NCBI RefSeq assembly: GCF_003350505.1
Contig: NZ_QQAY01000003.1
Span: forward strand, 372,001-436,000
Length of the DNA stretch: 64,000 bases
Origin: Falsibacillus pallidus
Lineage (GTDB): Bacteria > Bacillota > Bacilli > Bacillales > DSM-25281
Direction: 5' to 3'
Below, piece after piece: positions 46,790 through 56,710 of this stretch (its first letter is position 1; every line of letters begins with the position of its first letter). Position numbers and translations under genes: made by a program. The notes under the pieces were generated by a model. The model did not search any database and was not told where the DNA came from. It saw only the letters and a program-made list of their open reading frames with translations.

Positions 46790-48691
46790 TTAAGGTTGTA
46801 CAGTTTCTGCTTTTTTTATTTTATATTCGTTTTGAAAGTCGTACTTGTTTTCTTTATATACAGCATGCCAGATCATGAAGACAAGGACTGTCCAGATTTT
46901 TCTGCTGTTGTCTGCTTTTCCTTGGCAATGCTCTTCAAGCAGGTTCAAAACCACTTGCTTATTGATGATATGATCCGTTTCGCTTTCGCGGATGATGTTT
47001 TTCGCCCACTCGTTCATTTCATCTTTCAGCCAATGGCGGATCGGTACAGGGAATCCAAGCTTCTTCCTTGTAAGGACATGGTCAGGTACAACACCCTCGG
47101 CTGCTTTACGAAGGATATACTTTGTTGTTCCATTCGCTGTTTTTAAGCTTGTCGGAATTTTAGAAGCGACATCGAACACATTCTTATCCAGGAATGGCAC
47201 ACGCAATTCCAGAGAGTTCGCCATAGTCATTTTATCCGCTTTTAAGAGGATATCCCCTCTCATCCAAGTATGGATATCGATATATTGCATTCTATCAACC
47301 GGGTCATATCCGAATGTTTCGGAGTATAAAGGTTTTGTGATACTGGTATAATCCAGTCCTGTTCTATACTTAGGCAATAATTCGCGTTTTTCTTCTTCGG
47401 AGAACATTTTTGCATTTCCGATGTAGCGTTCTTCCATTGGGGTGACGCCGCGCTCGATAAAGCTTTTGCCCCTTACGCCTTCCGGAAGGATTTTTGCCAA
47501 TGAACGGAGCATTGCTTTACCCGCATCAGGAATCTTATTGAATACTTCGAGCGATTGAGGCTCGCGATAGATATTATAGCCCCCGAATAATTCATCCGCG
47601 CCTTCGCCTGATAAGACGACCGTTACATGCTTCCTTGCTTCGCGGGCAACGAAATACAATGGCACACACGCAGGATCTGCCAAAGGATCATCCATATGCC
47701 ACATGATTTTAGGGAGTTCCTTCATGTATTCTTCCGGTGTGATCACATAGCTGATATTTTCAACACCAAGCTTGTCGGCTGTCTCTTTGGCAACATCGAT
47801 TTCACTGAAGCCATTGCGTTCGAATCCGACAGAGAATGTCTTGATATTTGGGTGGTGTTCCTTTGCGATAGAGGCGATGATGGATGAATCAATCCCTCCG
47901 GAAAGGAAGGAGCCTACAGGCACATCGCTTCGCATATGCATATTGACAGAATCGAATAGAACATCCTTGATTTCTTTAATAAATTCATTTTCAGGCTTTG
48001 AGACCGGGTGAAATGCGGCTTTCCAGTAGCGCTTGATATCCATTGGCTGGCCGATTTTTTTCGTGAAATAATGACCCGGCTCAAGCTTTTGGATTCCTTT
48101 AGTCATCGTTTTTGGTTCAGGGACATATTGATATGTCATATAATGCTGGACAGAATCGTAGTCAAGTACATCCTCATCCATTGCTAAAAGGATGCTCTTC
48201 TTCTCTGAGCCAAAGAACGTACGGTTTCCATCTTCTTTATAGAAGAATGGCTTGATGCCGAAATGGTCCCTGGCGCCAAATAATACTTGTTCTTCTTTGT
48301 CCCAGATGACAAAAGCAAACATACCGCGCAGTTTTTCCACTGCCTTTTCTTTCATATGGCTGTATAAAGCAATGATGACTTCTGTATCCGAAGAAGTCTG
48401 GAATGTAAGACCCTTGTTCAAAAGCTCTTCGCGAAGTTCTACGTAATTATAAATTTCACCATTAAAGATGATCCAATAGCGCTCATTTTCATAAGTAAGA
48501 GGCTGATGTCCAGCTTCTAAGTCGATGATGCTTAAGCGGCGGAATCCGAACTGTATATGTCCGTCCGCAAAGTATCCGTCGTCATCCGGACCACGGTGGG
48601 TAATAATATTATTCATATTTTTAAAAAGCTGCTGATCTTTTTCACTTAGCTCGACAGCTCGATCATGTACACATCCAATAAATCCGCACAT
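46790..48691 (-). CDS. asnB: Asparagine synthase (glutamine-hydrolysing) AsnB
   Basis: 633 residues. After Met removal the N-terminal Cys (MCGFIGCVHD) is the glutaminase nucleophile, which fixes the start at 48691 although the frame is open 29 codons further. Glutaminase motifs NGEIYNYVELRE (about 75) and SSDTEV; the synthetase domain has the PP-loop LSGGIDSS (about 255). Converts Asp, Gln and ATP to Asn. Site: GGAGTAGGTG. Confidence 0.97.
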   Translation of the reverse strand: MCGFIGCVHDRAVELSEKDQQLFKNMNNIITHRGPDDDGYFADGHIQFGFRRLSIIDLEAGHQPLTYENERYWIIFNGEIYNYVELREELLNKGLTFQTSSDTEVIIALYSHMKEKAVEKLRGMFAFVIWDKEEQVLFGARDHFGIKPFFYKEDGNRTFFGSEKKSILLAMDEDVLDYDSVQHYMTYQYVPEPKTMTKGIQKLEPGHYFTKKIGQPMDIKRYWKAAFHPVSKPENEFIKEIKDVLFDSVNMHMRSDVPVGSFLSGGIDSSIIASIAKEHHPNIKTFSVGFERNGFSEIDVAKETADKLGVENISYVITPEEYMKELPKIMWHMDDPLADPACVPLYFVAREARKHVTVVLSGEGADELFGGYNIYREPQSLEVFNKIPDAGKAMLRSLAKILPEGVRGKSFIERGVTPMEERYIGNAKMFSEEEKRELLPKYRTGLDYTSITKPLYSETFGYDPVDRMQYIDIHTWMRGDILLKADKMTMANSLELRVPFLDKNVFDVASKIPTSLKTANGTTKYILRKAAEGVVPDHVLTRKKLGFPVPIRHWLKDEMNEWAKNIIRESETDHIINKQVVLNLLEEHCQGKADNSRKIWTVLVFMIWHAVYKENKYDFQNEYKIKKAETVQP

Positions 48692-48924
48692 TATGTAGCA
48701 CCTACTCCAATAAGGTTTTTTTATAACAAATTCCATCATACAAAACTGAATCATGTCCAGACAACCGTCAAAAGACACGTTATGCCTGAAATCATACTAT
48801 CCTATAGTATCACTTTTTCCCTAAAAATGCAGTTTCAAATCCTCAAATTTCACACTGGAAATATTAGTACTTTCATCAGTGAAGTTTGAGATCATTTCAG
48901 CCCTTCAATATATACTGAAATACA

Positions 48925-48960
48925 AGAAAGGGAGCTGCATTATTAGCAGCTCCACTTTTT
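48925..48960 (-). terminator. Terminator after metK
   Basis: AAGTGGAGCTGC, loop, GCAGCTCCCTTT on the minus strand, T-run follows. Confidence 0.85.
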
Positions 48961-48976
48961 ATTCTCTGAGTTTCTA

Positions 48977-50176
48977 TTAGCTTAATGCTTGAGTTTTCAA
49001 TGCTTCAGCTTTATCTGTTCTTTCCCAAGGAAGATCAAGATCATTGCGTCCGAAGTGTCCGTATGCAGCTGTCTGCTTGTAGATAGGACGGCGAAGATCA
49101 AGCATCTTGATGATTCCAGCAGGACGAAGGTCAAAGTTATCACGGATTACATCAACCAATACATCTTCCGAAACTTTTCCTGTACCAAATGTATCAACAG
49201 AGATTGATACTGGCTGTGCTACACCGATAGCGTATGCAAGCTGAACTTCAACTTTATCTGCCAATCCTGCAGCGACGATGTTTTTCGCAACGTAGCGAGC
49301 AGCGTATGCAGCAGAACGGTCAACTTTAGTCGCATCTTTACCAGAGAATGCACCACCGCCGTGGCGAGCATATCCGCCGTAAGTATCAACGATGATTTTG
49401 CGGCCAGTCAATCCTGCATCCCCTTGAGGTCCTCCGATTACGAAACGGCCAGTAGGGTTGATGAAGTATTTTGTTTCTTCATCGATCAATTCTTTTGGAA
49501 CAACTGGATCGATGACGTATTCTTTCAAGTTGCGCTTGATTTGCTCAAGTGTAGCTTCAGGGTGGTGCTGAGTGGAAATAACGATTGTGTCGATACGGAC
49601 AGGCTTATCGTTTTCATCATATTCCACAGTTACTTGAGTTTTTCCATCCGGACGAAGGTAAGGAAGGATCTCTTCTTTACGAACTTCAGTCAAACGGCGG
49701 GATAATTTATGAGCCAAAGAGATTGGCAATGGCATTAATTCTTTCGTTTCGTTGCAGGCAAATCCGAACATAAGACCTTGGTCCCCTGCTCCGATTGCAT
49801 CGATTTCCTCATCGGACATTTGGCCTTCACGTGCTTCCAATGCCTGGTCTACACCCATAGCGATGTCCGCAGACTGCTCATCAATGGAGGTCAATACTGC
49901 ACATGTTTCAGCATCAAAGCCATATTTTGCACGAGTATATCCGATATTGGCAATGGTTTCCCGAACGATTTTCGGAATATCCACATACGTACTTGTTGTA
50001 ATTTCCCCTGCGACAAGGACAAGTCCAGTTGTCACTGAAGTTTCACATGCTACACGAGCATTGGCATCTTTTGCAATGATTGCATCAAGAATGGAATCTG
50101 AAATTTGGTCGCAGATTTTATCCGGATGACCTTCAGTAACAGATTCAGATGTAAATAAACGGCGTTTTGTTGACAT
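48977..50176 (-). CDS. metK: S-adenosylmethionine synthetase MetK
   Basis: 399 residues. Makes SAM from methionine and ATP. Motifs: [16 protein letters not shown] (about 9-24), [13 protein letters not shown] (about 117-129) and the P-loop-like [19 protein letters not shown] (about 262-280). ATG 50176 has AAGGAGGAA 6 nt upstream; the preceding TTG codon is unlikely. Controlled by an upstream SAM-I riboswitch. Confidence 0.98.
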   Translation of the reverse strand: MSTKRRLFTSESVTEGHPDKICDQISDSILDAIIAKDANARVACETSVTTGLVLVAGEITTSTYVDIPKIVRETIANIGYTRAKYGFDAETCAVLTSIDEQSADIAMGVDQALEAREGQMSDEEIDAIGAGDQGLMFGFACNETKELMPLPISLAHKLSRRLTEVRKEEILPYLRPDGKTQVTVEYDENDKPVRIDTIVISTQHHPEATLEQIKRNLKEYVIDPVVPKELIDEETKYFINPTGRFVIGGPQGDAGLTGRKIIVDTYGGYARHGGGAFSGKDATKVDRSAAYAARYVAKNIVAAGLADKVEVQLAYAIGVAQPVSISVDTFGTGKVSEDVLVDVIRDNFDLRPAGIIKMLDLRRPIYKQTAAYGHFGRNDLDLPWERTDKAEALKTQALS

Positions 50177-50220
50177 CAATGTTCCTCCTTATTAATGTGC
50201 AGAGCGAGGAGCCTTTTGCT

Positions 50221-50272
50221 TACCGCATCCGGCTGAAACGATCCTTTTTCTGCTTAAGTTCGTTTCACGGTA
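50221..50272 (-). other. Nested inverted repeats in the metK leader
   Basis: Read on minus: TACCG, TGAAACGA, 18-nt loop, TCGTTTCA, an 8-nt bulge, CGGTA. The outer 5-bp and inner 8-bp stems are both perfect, and lie 45 bases before the metK start, downstream of the riboswitch terminator. No known RNA family recognised. Confidence 0.6.
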
Positions 50273-50365
50273 CTCATTTCCCTTAGTAGTATGAAATAAA
50301 CGTTGATACATTATCATGATCAACATGTCATATCATGTAAGCTAAGACGCGATATGTTTTTACAC

Positions 50366-50408
50366 AAAAAGAAAAACCTTCCCTTTGTATAATGTGAGGA
50401 AAGGTTTT
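50366..50408 (-). terminator. Riboswitch expression-platform terminator
   Basis: AAAACCTTtCC, loop, GGgAAGGTTTTTCTTTTT on the minus strand, 23 nt after the SAM aptamer. Confidence 0.9.
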
Positions 50409-50430
50409 GATTGCATCATCGAGCCTTTCA

Positions 50431-50555
50431 CCCTTATCGTTCAAGGTTGCACCTTGCGTCAGTTTAGCACCTTTTCTCAAAAAACAAAGTTGTTTTCAGT
50501 TGAGCAGGTTGCTGGGTTTCATAGGGTCTGTCCCTCCACCAGCTCAGGATAAGAG
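50431..50555 (-). promoter_or_regulatory. SAM-I (S-box) riboswitch upstream of metK
   Basis: Minus strand. Canonical features in order: P1 strand CTCTTATCCTGAG, GGTGGAGGGAC, CCCTATGAAACCCAGCAACC, AAGGTGCTAAACTG, AGGTGCAACCTTGAACGATAAGGG-type 3' end closing P1 (GATAAG). SAM binding favours the terminator and turns metK off. Confidence 0.96.
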
Positions 50556-50572
50556 TATCCGTTCAAGGTAAA

Positions 50573-50601
50573 ATCATAACGTACTGCACCTTTAGCGTCA
50601 A
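50573..50601 (-). promoter_or_regulatory. Sigma-A promoter of the metK leader
   Basis: TTGACG, 17 nt, TATGAT on the minus strand; the start would be about 50566, just before the S-box P1 stem. Confidence 0.8.
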
Positions 50602-50856
50602 TAACTTTCGCAATATTTATTTAAGAATTTAATGGAAGAAAGAAGCTTGGAATATTTCAAACAATCCCTTAAAATAAGGATTGTCCTTTTCTAACATTTT
50701 TTTGATAGAAAGATAGCAAATTCTTTGGCGTTACTTCCTATATATATCAACCGCCAGAAGAGACTCTCTTGATCTTTTACATATAATTCAAGAATTGTTA
50801 CAAAACAAAAACAATCAAAAAAATTGGACACCAATAGTATAGATTAATGCGATAAA

Positions 50857-50867
50857 TGTGTTATACT
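50857..50867 (+). promoter_or_regulatory. CcpN-like operator overlapping the pckA -10
   Basis: TGTGTTATACT fits every position of the CcpN box TRTGHYATAYW as I recall it, and includes the likely -10 TATACT (50862-50867). In B. subtilis CcpN represses pckA and gapB on glycolytic carbon sources. Confidence 0.6.
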
Positions 50868-50879
50868 AATTCTCGAGAA

Positions 50880-50893
50880 AGAAAACGTTTACT
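50880..50893 (+). promoter_or_regulatory. Possible cre (CcpA) site in the pckA leader
   Basis: AGAAAACGTTTACT matches 12 of 14 positions of TGWAANCGNTNWCA (both mismatches at the ends). It lies just downstream of the predicted pckA start site. Weak evidence. Confidence 0.3.
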
Positions 50894-50926
50894 TAAAATA
50901 ATTTGATAAAGGAAGGTTAATACTGT

Positions 50927-52513
50927 ATGAGTTCAGTAAGCATCTCAAATAAATTATTAGAACTTTTAAACGGTCATAACATTCAAATGCAGCTATCTGT
51001 TCCACAGCTCGTGGAAAAAGTCCTGAACCGTAAAGAAGGTGTACTGACTTCCTCTGGTGCAGTCCGGGCAGAAACAGGAAAATATACAGGGAGATCCCCT
51101 AAAGATAAGTTTATCGTTGATGAACCTTCCACACGCGATAAAATTGACTGGGGCAGTGTAAATACCCCGATTTCTTCAGAAGCATTCGATCGTTTATATA
51201 ATAAAGTTATTGATCACTTGAAAGAAAAAGATGAAATTTTTGTCTTCAACGGCTTTGCAGGAGCTGATTCAAAATCCCGCATGCCAATCAGGGTGGTTAA
51301 TGAATATGCATGGCACAACCTATTTGTGCATCAGCTTTTCATCCGTCCTACTGAGGAAGAGGCTCGCAGCCACGAAGCAGAATTCTCTGTGATTTCTGCT
51401 CCTACCTTCCTTGCTGATCCAAAAGTGGATGGCACCAATTCAGAGACATTCATCATCGTCTCATTCGAACGCCGTACAGTCTTGATCGGTGGTACAGAAT
51501 ATGCTGGAGAAATGAAAAAATCCATTTTCTCCGTCATGAACTATATGCTTCCTGAAAAAGACATCCTTCCTATGCACTGTTCTGCAAACGTAGGGCTGGA
51601 AGGCGACGTAGCACTTTTCTTCGGTCTTTCCGGAACAGGGAAAACCACTTTGTCTGCAGATCCGAACCGCCGCTTAATCGGTGATGATGAGCACGGCTGG
51701 TCTTCAAACGGAGTATTCAATATCGAAGGCGGATGCTATGCCAAGTGCATCAACCTTTCCGAAGAGAAAGAACCACAGATCTTTAATGCCATCCGCTTCG
51801 GATCGGTTTTAGAAAACGTCATGCTTGATCCAAAATCAAGAGTGGCAGACTATGATGATACAACTCTTACAGAAAACACTCGTGCAGCCTATCCGCTGCA
51901 AGCCATAGATAACATTGTAGAGCCTAGCATTGCCGGTCATCCCAACACAATCATTTTCTTGACGGCAGATGCATTCGGAGTGCTGCCTCCTATCAGCAGA
52001 TTAACAAAAGAGCAGGCTATGTACCACTTCTTAAGCGGATACACATCAAAGCTTGCCGGCACAGAACGCGGAATCACATCTCCGCAAGCTACATTCTCAA
52101 CATGCTTTGGTTCGCCATTCCTTCCGCTTCCAGCAACGAAATATGCGGAAATGCTTGGCAAAAAAATCAGCGAGCATAACGTCCAGGTCTTCTTGGTGAA
52201 TACAGGATGGACCGGCGGTGAGTACGGTGTAGGAAGCCGGATGAAACTAAGCTATACACGCGCAATGGTACAGGCAGCCCTTGAAGGTGAATTGACAAAC
52301 GTAGAGACGGTTAAGGATGATATTTTCGGATTGTCCGTTCCAATTCATGTTCCTGGTGTTCCGGATGATGTCCTTCAACCGAACAAAACATGGCTGGATC
52401 AAGAAGCCTACAAGAAGAAAGCACAAGAACTAAGCAGCAAATTTCAGGAAAACTTCAAAAAGTTCGCCAATGTCAAAGAAGAAATTGCAGAATTGGGCGG
52501 ACCGCTGAAATAA
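50927..52513 (+). CDS. pckA: Phosphoenolpyruvate carboxykinase (ATP) PckA
   Basis: 528 residues. Gluconeogenic enzyme converting oxaloacetate and ATP to PEP. Contains [12 protein letters not shown] (about 58), [11 protein letters not shown] (about 218), the kinase-1a P-loop [12 protein letters not shown] (about 230-241) and metal motif IGDDEHGWS (about 250). ATG 50927 follows AAAGGAAGG. Divergent from metK with a 750-bp regulatory interval. Confidence 0.98.
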   Translation: MSSVSISNKLLELLNGHNIQMQLSVPQLVEKVLNRKEGVLTSSGAVRAETGKYTGRSPKDKFIVDEPSTRDKIDWGSVNTPISSEAFDRLYNKVIDHLKEKDEIFVFNGFAGADSKSRMPIRVVNEYAWHNLFVHQLFIRPTEEEARSHEAEFSVISAPTFLADPKVDGTNSETFIIVSFERRTVLIGGTEYAGEMKKSIFSVMNYMLPEKDILPMHCSANVGLEGDVALFFGLSGTGKTTLSADPNRRLIGDDEHGWSSNGVFNIEGGCYAKCINLSEEKEPQIFNAIRFGSVLENVMLDPKSRVADYDDTTLTENTRAAYPLQAIDNIVEPSIAGHPNTIIFLTADAFGVLPPISRLTKEQAMYHFLSGYTSKLAGTERGITSPQATFSTCFGSPFLPLPATKYAEMLGKKISEHNVQVFLVNTGWTGGEYGVGSRMKLSYTRAMVQAALEGELTNVETVKDDIFGLSVPIHVPGVPDDVLQPNKTWLDQEAYKKKAQELSSKFQENFKKFANVKEEIAELGGPLK

Positions 52514-52519
52514 ACAGAA

Positions 52520-52553
52520 AGAGAGCAGCCGGCAATTGGCTGCTCTTTTTTTA
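52520..52553 (+). terminator. Terminator after pckA
   Basis: AGAGCAGCCgGCAATTGGCTGCTCTTTTTTT. Confidence 0.92.
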
Positions 52554-52596
52554 TTTGGCGGGTATCGATGGATTTTCATGGCGGCGCGGCGATTGG

Positions 52597-52733
52597 GCGG
52601 CATTTGCTCCGTACTTTTGGCGTTGACCGCTCAACTTTTCCAATTTACCCCGCAACTTTCGGGCGTAACCGCCGCACTTTTCCGGTTAACCCCGCAACTT
52701 TTTGACTCAACCGCTCAACTTTCCTATTATTGG
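52597..52733 (-). repeat. Six-unit 21-bp element, copy 3 (inverted)
   Basis: On the minus strand, after CCAATAATAGG, six 21-bp units occupy 52722-52702, 52701-52681, 52680-52660, 52659-52639, 52638-52618 and 52617-52597, ending AAAGTACGGAGCAAATG. Same start, same number of units and same last unit as copy 1. It sits between the pckA terminator and ytmB; the rest of that 347-bp spacer holds no gene. Confidence 0.9.
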
Positions 52734-52860
52734 AATCTAAACTGCCCCAAAAATATTAAAAAGCACAAAAAAGACGCTCCCGCACGAAGCAGGCAATGTC
52801 TTTTTCTTCGCACCAGCCTTTTAAGTACTCAATCAGCCAGCTCAACTATTTTTATGTAAT

Positions 52861-53103
52861 TTAATTAGTAGTGTATAACGAAATGAGTTGATAAACGATC
52901 ATCGTTTTGTCATCTTGCATTTCAAGTTTTTGGATCACTGCGATCCCGGTGCTCTCCCCATCTTTCGTGCGCTTTACTTCAATCGGGATATCGAGCGGAT
53001 AGATCCTGTACCCATCCTTTACCAAGGAAAACATGTTTTCCTCCAGCCTTTTTTCATTTCCTTTTGTAACGATCATCGTATTGAATTCTAATGGCATCCC
53101 CAT
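52861..53103 (-). CDS. ytmB: YtmB, DUF2584 family protein
   Basis: 80 residues, begins MGMPLEFNTMIVTKGNEKR and has YRIYPLDIPIEVKR, as in DUF2584. Small soluble protein, unknown function. ATG 53103 follows AAAGGAGAATG. Second gene after ytmA (35-nt gap). Confidence 0.88.
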   Translation of the reverse strand: MGMPLEFNTMIVTKGNEKRLEENMFSLVKDGYRIYPLDIPIEVKRTKDGESTGIAVIQKLEMQDDKTMIVYQLISLYTTN

Positions 53104-53138
53104 AATGATTCATTCTCCTTTTCCAACAGATTTTGACT

Positions 53139-53936
53139 TTATGAAGAACGGGATTGGCTTTTCATCCATGAGGTCAATTTTTGAACTACTTGCCGATTGA
53201 CACTCGGCGGAAAATAATGTGTATATTCATTAAAATACCATGTTTCATGGGATTTACCCAGCTTTTTTAATTGTTTTTCCAAACGTTTTGCATGCTCCGC
53301 CGATACATTTTTGTCCAGCGCACCATGAATGATCAAAACCGGGGCCCTAAGATTCTCAAGGTCATGTATCGGCGTCCTCCAATCATATCGTTCAGGAAAC
53401 TTATTAGGTGTCCCTCCGATTACACGTTTCATCATCCTTCGCAGATCTTTTCTTTCTTTATAGGTTAAGTGCATATCTGAAACCCCGCCCCATGTCACAA
53501 TGGATGAAGTCTCCGACCGATGAATCCCTGTCAATAGTGCCATGACACCTCCCCTGGAGAATCCGAAAACATGAATTCTCCCATCCTTGAGACGCGGGTA
53601 ATCCTTTAACAAATCAAATGCAGAAAAGGCATCTTCCCTATCATCGCCTGCAAAGTCTTCATTTCCTTCTCCGCCTTCATTTCCTCGATAATAGGGTGCG
53701 AACACAATGAACCCTTCAGATGCAAACTGGGCGATCCTTGCCGGCCTCACCATGCCGACACGCTTGATGCCTCCGCGTAGATAAAGGAATCCCTCGTACT
53801 GTTTTTCGTCATCTGGTTCTGCCATCAAGCCTTTTACCCTTAAGCCTGAAGAAAAGTACTCAACCATATAGAGGCGGACCTTCGGATTTGGGGAAGGAAA
53901 TTTCCACTTGCTTATGAGTTTCAATGATTCCACCAT
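53139..53936 (-). CDS. ytmA: YtmA, prolyl-oligopeptidase-like alpha/beta hydrolase
   Basis: 265 residues. Nucleophile motif VFGFSRGGVMAL (Ser about residue 125), Asp in IIHGALDKNVS (about 207-217), His in YTHYFPP (about 243). N-terminal YLRGGIKRVG and YRGNEGGEG regions. Likely serine esterase or peptidase; substrate unknown. First gene of ytmA-ytmB. Confidence 0.9.
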   Translation of the reverse strand: MVESLKLISKWKFPSPNPKVRLYMVEYFSSGLRVKGLMAEPDDEKQYEGFLYLRGGIKRVGMVRPARIAQFASEGFIVFAPYYRGNEGGEGNEDFAGDDREDAFSAFDLLKDYPRLKDGRIHVFGFSRGGVMALLTGIHRSETSSIVTWGGVSDMHLTYKERKDLRRMMKRVIGGTPNKFPERYDWRTPIHDLENLRAPVLIIHGALDKNVSAEHAKRLEKQLKKLGKSHETWYFNEYTHYFPPSVNRQVVQKLTSWMKSQSRSS

Positions 53937-53965
53937 TCTCTGCGTCTCCTCCTTTCGAATTATTT

Positions 53966-54027
53966 TTTATAGGCATTCACACATTTTTGCAAGTTTCATA
54001 CGATATCGTATCTTGCTTTATAGGCAT
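53966..54027 (+). promoter_or_regulatory. Palindrome and direct repeats upstream of ytlA
   Basis: Perfect 14-bp palindrome ATACGATATCGTAT at 53998-54011, flanked by two copies of TTTATAGGCAT (53966-53976 and 54017-54027, 51 bp apart) and by GCAAG/CTTGC. A good operator candidate for ytlACD; regulator unknown. Confidence 0.5.
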
Positions 54028-54072
54028 GTATCATGATGTCTGGCCCAGCCAGAACATAAGGGGGATTTATTT

Positions 54073-55077
54073 ATGAGGAAGAAAATCAAAATAGGCCTCA
54101 CCATTTTGCTTTCAGCCATGTTGGTTTTCTCTATTGCAGGCTGCAGTGATAAAAAAGAATCACTTAAGAAAGTCCGAATTGCAGAAGTGACGCGCTCCAT
54201 CTTCTATGCTCCACAATATGTGGCCATCGAAAAAGGATTTTTTAAAGACGAGGGATTGGATGTAACCCTGACCACGACCCCTGGTGGAGATAAAACGATG
54301 ACAGCTCTCATTTCAAACGGTGCTGATGTTGCATTGGTTGGATCTGAAACAAGTATCTACGTTTATGCTCAAGGCTCCAGTGATCCGGTCATCAACTTCG
54401 CCCAGTTGACACAGACAGATGGAACTTTCCTTGTTTCCCGCGATAAAATCGATAATTTCAACTGGGATATGCTTAAGGGGACTACGTTCCTGGGGCAAAG
54501 AAAAGGCGGAATGCCCCAGATGGTCGGGGAATTCGTTCTCAAGAATCATGGAATCGATCCTCATAAAGACCTTAACCTGATTCAAAACATTGATTTTGCC
54601 AATGTCGCAAATGCCTTTGCTTCCGGAACAGGCGATTTCGTCCAATTATTCGAACCTACTGCCTCCATTTTTGAAAAAGAAGGTAAAGGGCACATTGTTG
54701 CTTCATTTGGTAAAGAATCAGGCCACGTTCCTTATACCACGTTTATGGCTAAACAAAGCTATATGAAGAAAAACAAAGATACAGTTGAAAAATTCACTCG
54801 TGCCATCTATAAGGCACAGCAATGGGTAGACAGCCACAGTGCAGCTGAAACGGCAAAAGTCATCGCCCCATTCTTTGAAAACACCGACCTCGGATTGATT
54901 GAAACAGTAGTCGACCGCTATAAGGCACAAGGATCATTTGCCACTGATCCGATACTGGATGAAGACGAATGGAATAACCTTCAGAACATCATGAATGAAG
55001 CAGGCGAACTGCCAAAACAAATCGACCACAGCACTCTGGTCAATACGTCCATTGCAGAAAAAGTAATCAAAAAATAA
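54073..55077 (+). CDS. ytlA: YtlA, ABC importer substrate-binding lipoprotein
   Basis: 334 residues. Lipoprotein signal: basic start, hydrophobic ILLSAMLVFSIAGC with lipid Cys at residue 23. Mature part is an NMT1/SsuA-like two-lobe binding protein (FYAPQYVAIEKGFFKDEGLDV, about 45-65; GTTFLGQRKGGMPQMV, about 137). Likely captures a small sulfonate-, pyrimidine- or thiamine-precursor-like ligand. ATG 54073 follows AAGGGGGATT. First gene of ytlA-ytlC-ytlD. Confidence 0.9.
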   Translation: MRKKIKIGLTILLSAMLVFSIAGCSDKKESLKKVRIAEVTRSIFYAPQYVAIEKGFFKDEGLDVTLTTTPGGDKTMTALISNGADVALVGSETSIYVYAQGSSDPVINFAQLTQTDGTFLVSRDKIDNFNWDMLKGTTFLGQRKGGMPQMVGEFVLKNHGIDPHKDLNLIQNIDFANVANAFASGTGDFVQLFEPTASIFEKEGKGHIVASFGKESGHVPYTTFMAKQSYMKKNKDTVEKFTRAIYKAQQWVDSHSAAETAKVIAPFFENTDLGLIETVVDRYKAQGSFATDPILDEDEWNNLQNIMNEAGELPKQIDHSTLVNTSIAEKVIKK

Positions 55078-55090
55078 GGGGGCATCCGAA

Positions 55091-55885
55091 ATGAGCTTCC
55101 TGAAAGCCATCCAAATTCACCACAGTTATTTTACCCCAAAAACGGCGATTAAAGCGCTTGAGGATATCAGCTTTGAAGTGGAGGAAGGAGAATTCATCTC
55201 CTTTCTCGGCCCAAGCGGCTGTGGGAAAACAACCTTGCTCTCAATCATTTCAGGGTTGATACAGCCTACTTCGGGAAGCATCTACCTTGAAAATGATCCA
55301 TTGCAGAAAAAACGCTTTTCAATCGGCTACATGCTTCAGCAGGACTATCTTTTTCCTTGGAAGAACATTGAAGAAAATATATTGCTGGGATTGAAGCTGA
55401 TGAATCAACTGAACAATGAAACGAGAGCCGCAGCACTAGGGCTATTAAATGAGATCGGACTGGAAGGTGTGGAGAAGCAGTTTCCGAGACAGCTTTCTGG
55501 AGGGATGCGCCAAAGGGCAGCACTCGCCAGGACGCTCGCTGTCAATCCAAAGCTTCTGCTGCTTGACGAGCCATTCTCAGCACTAGATTATCAAACAAAA
55601 TTAAAGCTTGAGGATCTAGTATTCGAGACCTTAAAAATGTACAAAAAGACTGCTATCCTTGTTACCCATGATATAGGTGAAGCCATTTCCATGAGCGACC
55701 GCGTTTTTCTATTTTCAGCTAAACCCGGACGGCTTCATCAAGTATTTACCATTCCGGAAGAATTAAGAAACCTTACTCCATTTCAAAGCAGAAGCCATCC
55801 GTTATATTCAGAACTGTTCCAGACTATTTGGAAGGAGTTGGAGAGCCTTGAAAGCAGCCCAAGATCAACAAGCACTCCTTCATGA
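55091..55885 (+). CDS. ytlC: YtlC, ABC importer ATPase
   Basis: 264 residues. Walker [11 protein letters not shown] (about residues 41-50), signature [13 protein letters not shown] (about 135-147), Walker [13 protein letters not shown] (about 154-165) and the switch His in VTHDIGEA (about 193). Cytoplasmic motor of the ytlACD importer. Starts 14 nt after ytlA; its 3' end overlaps ytlD by 38 bp. Confidence 0.93.
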   Translation: MSFLKAIQIHHSYFTPKTAIKALEDISFEVEEGEFISFLGPSGCGKTTLLSIISGLIQPTSGSIYLENDPLQKKRFSIGYMLQQDYLFPWKNIEENILLGLKLMNQLNNETRAAALGLLNEIGLEGVEKQFPRQLSGGMRQRAALARTLAVNPKLLLLDEPFSALDYQTKLKLEDLVFETLKMYKKTAILVTHDIGEAISMSDRVFLFSAKPGRLHQVFTIPEELRNLTPFQSRSHPLYSELFQTIWKELESLESSPRSTSTPS

Positions 55886-56663
55886 TGAATTTAAACAAAA
55901 ATTGAAGAATGAACGAAAATGGGTGCGCTTCTATCAAGTCTGCATCTTCATCCTGTTCTTTTTTCTATGGGAAACAGCTAGCCGTCATGAATGGATCGAC
56001 CCGTTGATATTCAGTTCACCTTCGAAAGTATGGGAATTGCTGCTTGTGAAGATCCAGGATGGGAGCCTGTTCAATCACCTGCTGTTTACGGTGACTGAAA
56101 CCATAGTAGGCTTTCTTCTTGGAACTCTTTTAGGGACATTGTTTGCAGCCATCCTTTGGTGGTCCCCAATTTTATCCAAAATCCTGGATCCTTATCTCGT
56201 CATATTGAATGCCATGCCTAAAGTGGCGCTCGGCCCGATACTTATTGTCGCTTTAGGTCCGGGACTCACATCCATCATTGCAATGGGAACCATCATTTCA
56301 GTCATCATCACCACAATTGTCATTTATACAGCATTTCGAGGGACAGATCCCAACTACATTAAAGTGATGCAGACATTTGAAGCAAATCGATGGCAAATTT
56401 TCCGCGATGCCGTCCTTCCATCGTCCTTTCCAAGCATCATTTCAACATTGAAAGTGAATGTCGGACTTTCATGGGTAGGGGTTATTGTCGGCGAGTTTCT
56501 GGTTTCCTCCCGCGGGTTGGGATACATGATCATTTATGGATTCCAAGTATTCAACTTCAGTCTTGTACTGCTCTCCCTATTGCTCATCGCAGTGTTCGCA
56601 ACGATTATGTATCAGTTGGTTGCCCTGCTGGAAAAGAAATTAATCAAAGATGACAGGGAATGA
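55848..56663 (+). CDS. ytlD: YtlD, ABC importer permease
   Basis: 271 residues with six membrane segments and the permease-ATPase contact loop [20 protein letters not shown] (EAA-type, about 178-197). TTG 55848 is taken as start: AAGGAG lies about 10 nt upstream inside ytlC. Overlap with ytlC shows coupled translation. Confidence 0.88.
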   Translation: MKAAQDQQALLHDEFKQKLKNERKWVRFYQVCIFILFFFLWETASRHEWIDPLIFSSPSKVWELLLVKIQDGSLFNHLLFTVTETIVGFLLGTLLGTLFAAILWWSPILSKILDPYLVILNAMPKVALGPILIVALGPGLTSIIAMGTIISVIITTIVIYTAFRGTDPNYIKVMQTFEANRWQIFRDAVLPSSFPSIISTLKVNVGLSWVGVIVGEFLVSSRGLGYMIIYGFQVFNFSLVLLSLLLIAVFATIMYQLVALLEKKLIKDDRE

Positions 56664-56673
56664 ATATCCTTTA

Positions 56674-56710
56674 GAAAATGCACCATCGCTGGATGGTGCA
56701 TTTTCATTTT
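56674..56710. terminator. Bidirectional terminator
   Basis: AAAATGCACCATC, CTG loop region, GATGGTGCATTTT. Confidence 0.9.

Noticed and set aside
50177-50365. SAM-III (SMK-box) riboswitch before metK
   Set aside because: The region lacks the SMK core pairing with the ribosome site that I know; the S-box further upstream explains SAM control.
52536-52859. 107-codon plus-strand frame with the same heptad peptide
   Set aside because: Begins inside the pckA terminator and consists mostly of repeat copy 3.
53966-54027. Thiamine (TPP) riboswitch before ytlA
   Set aside because: No CUGAGA or THI-box core is present.
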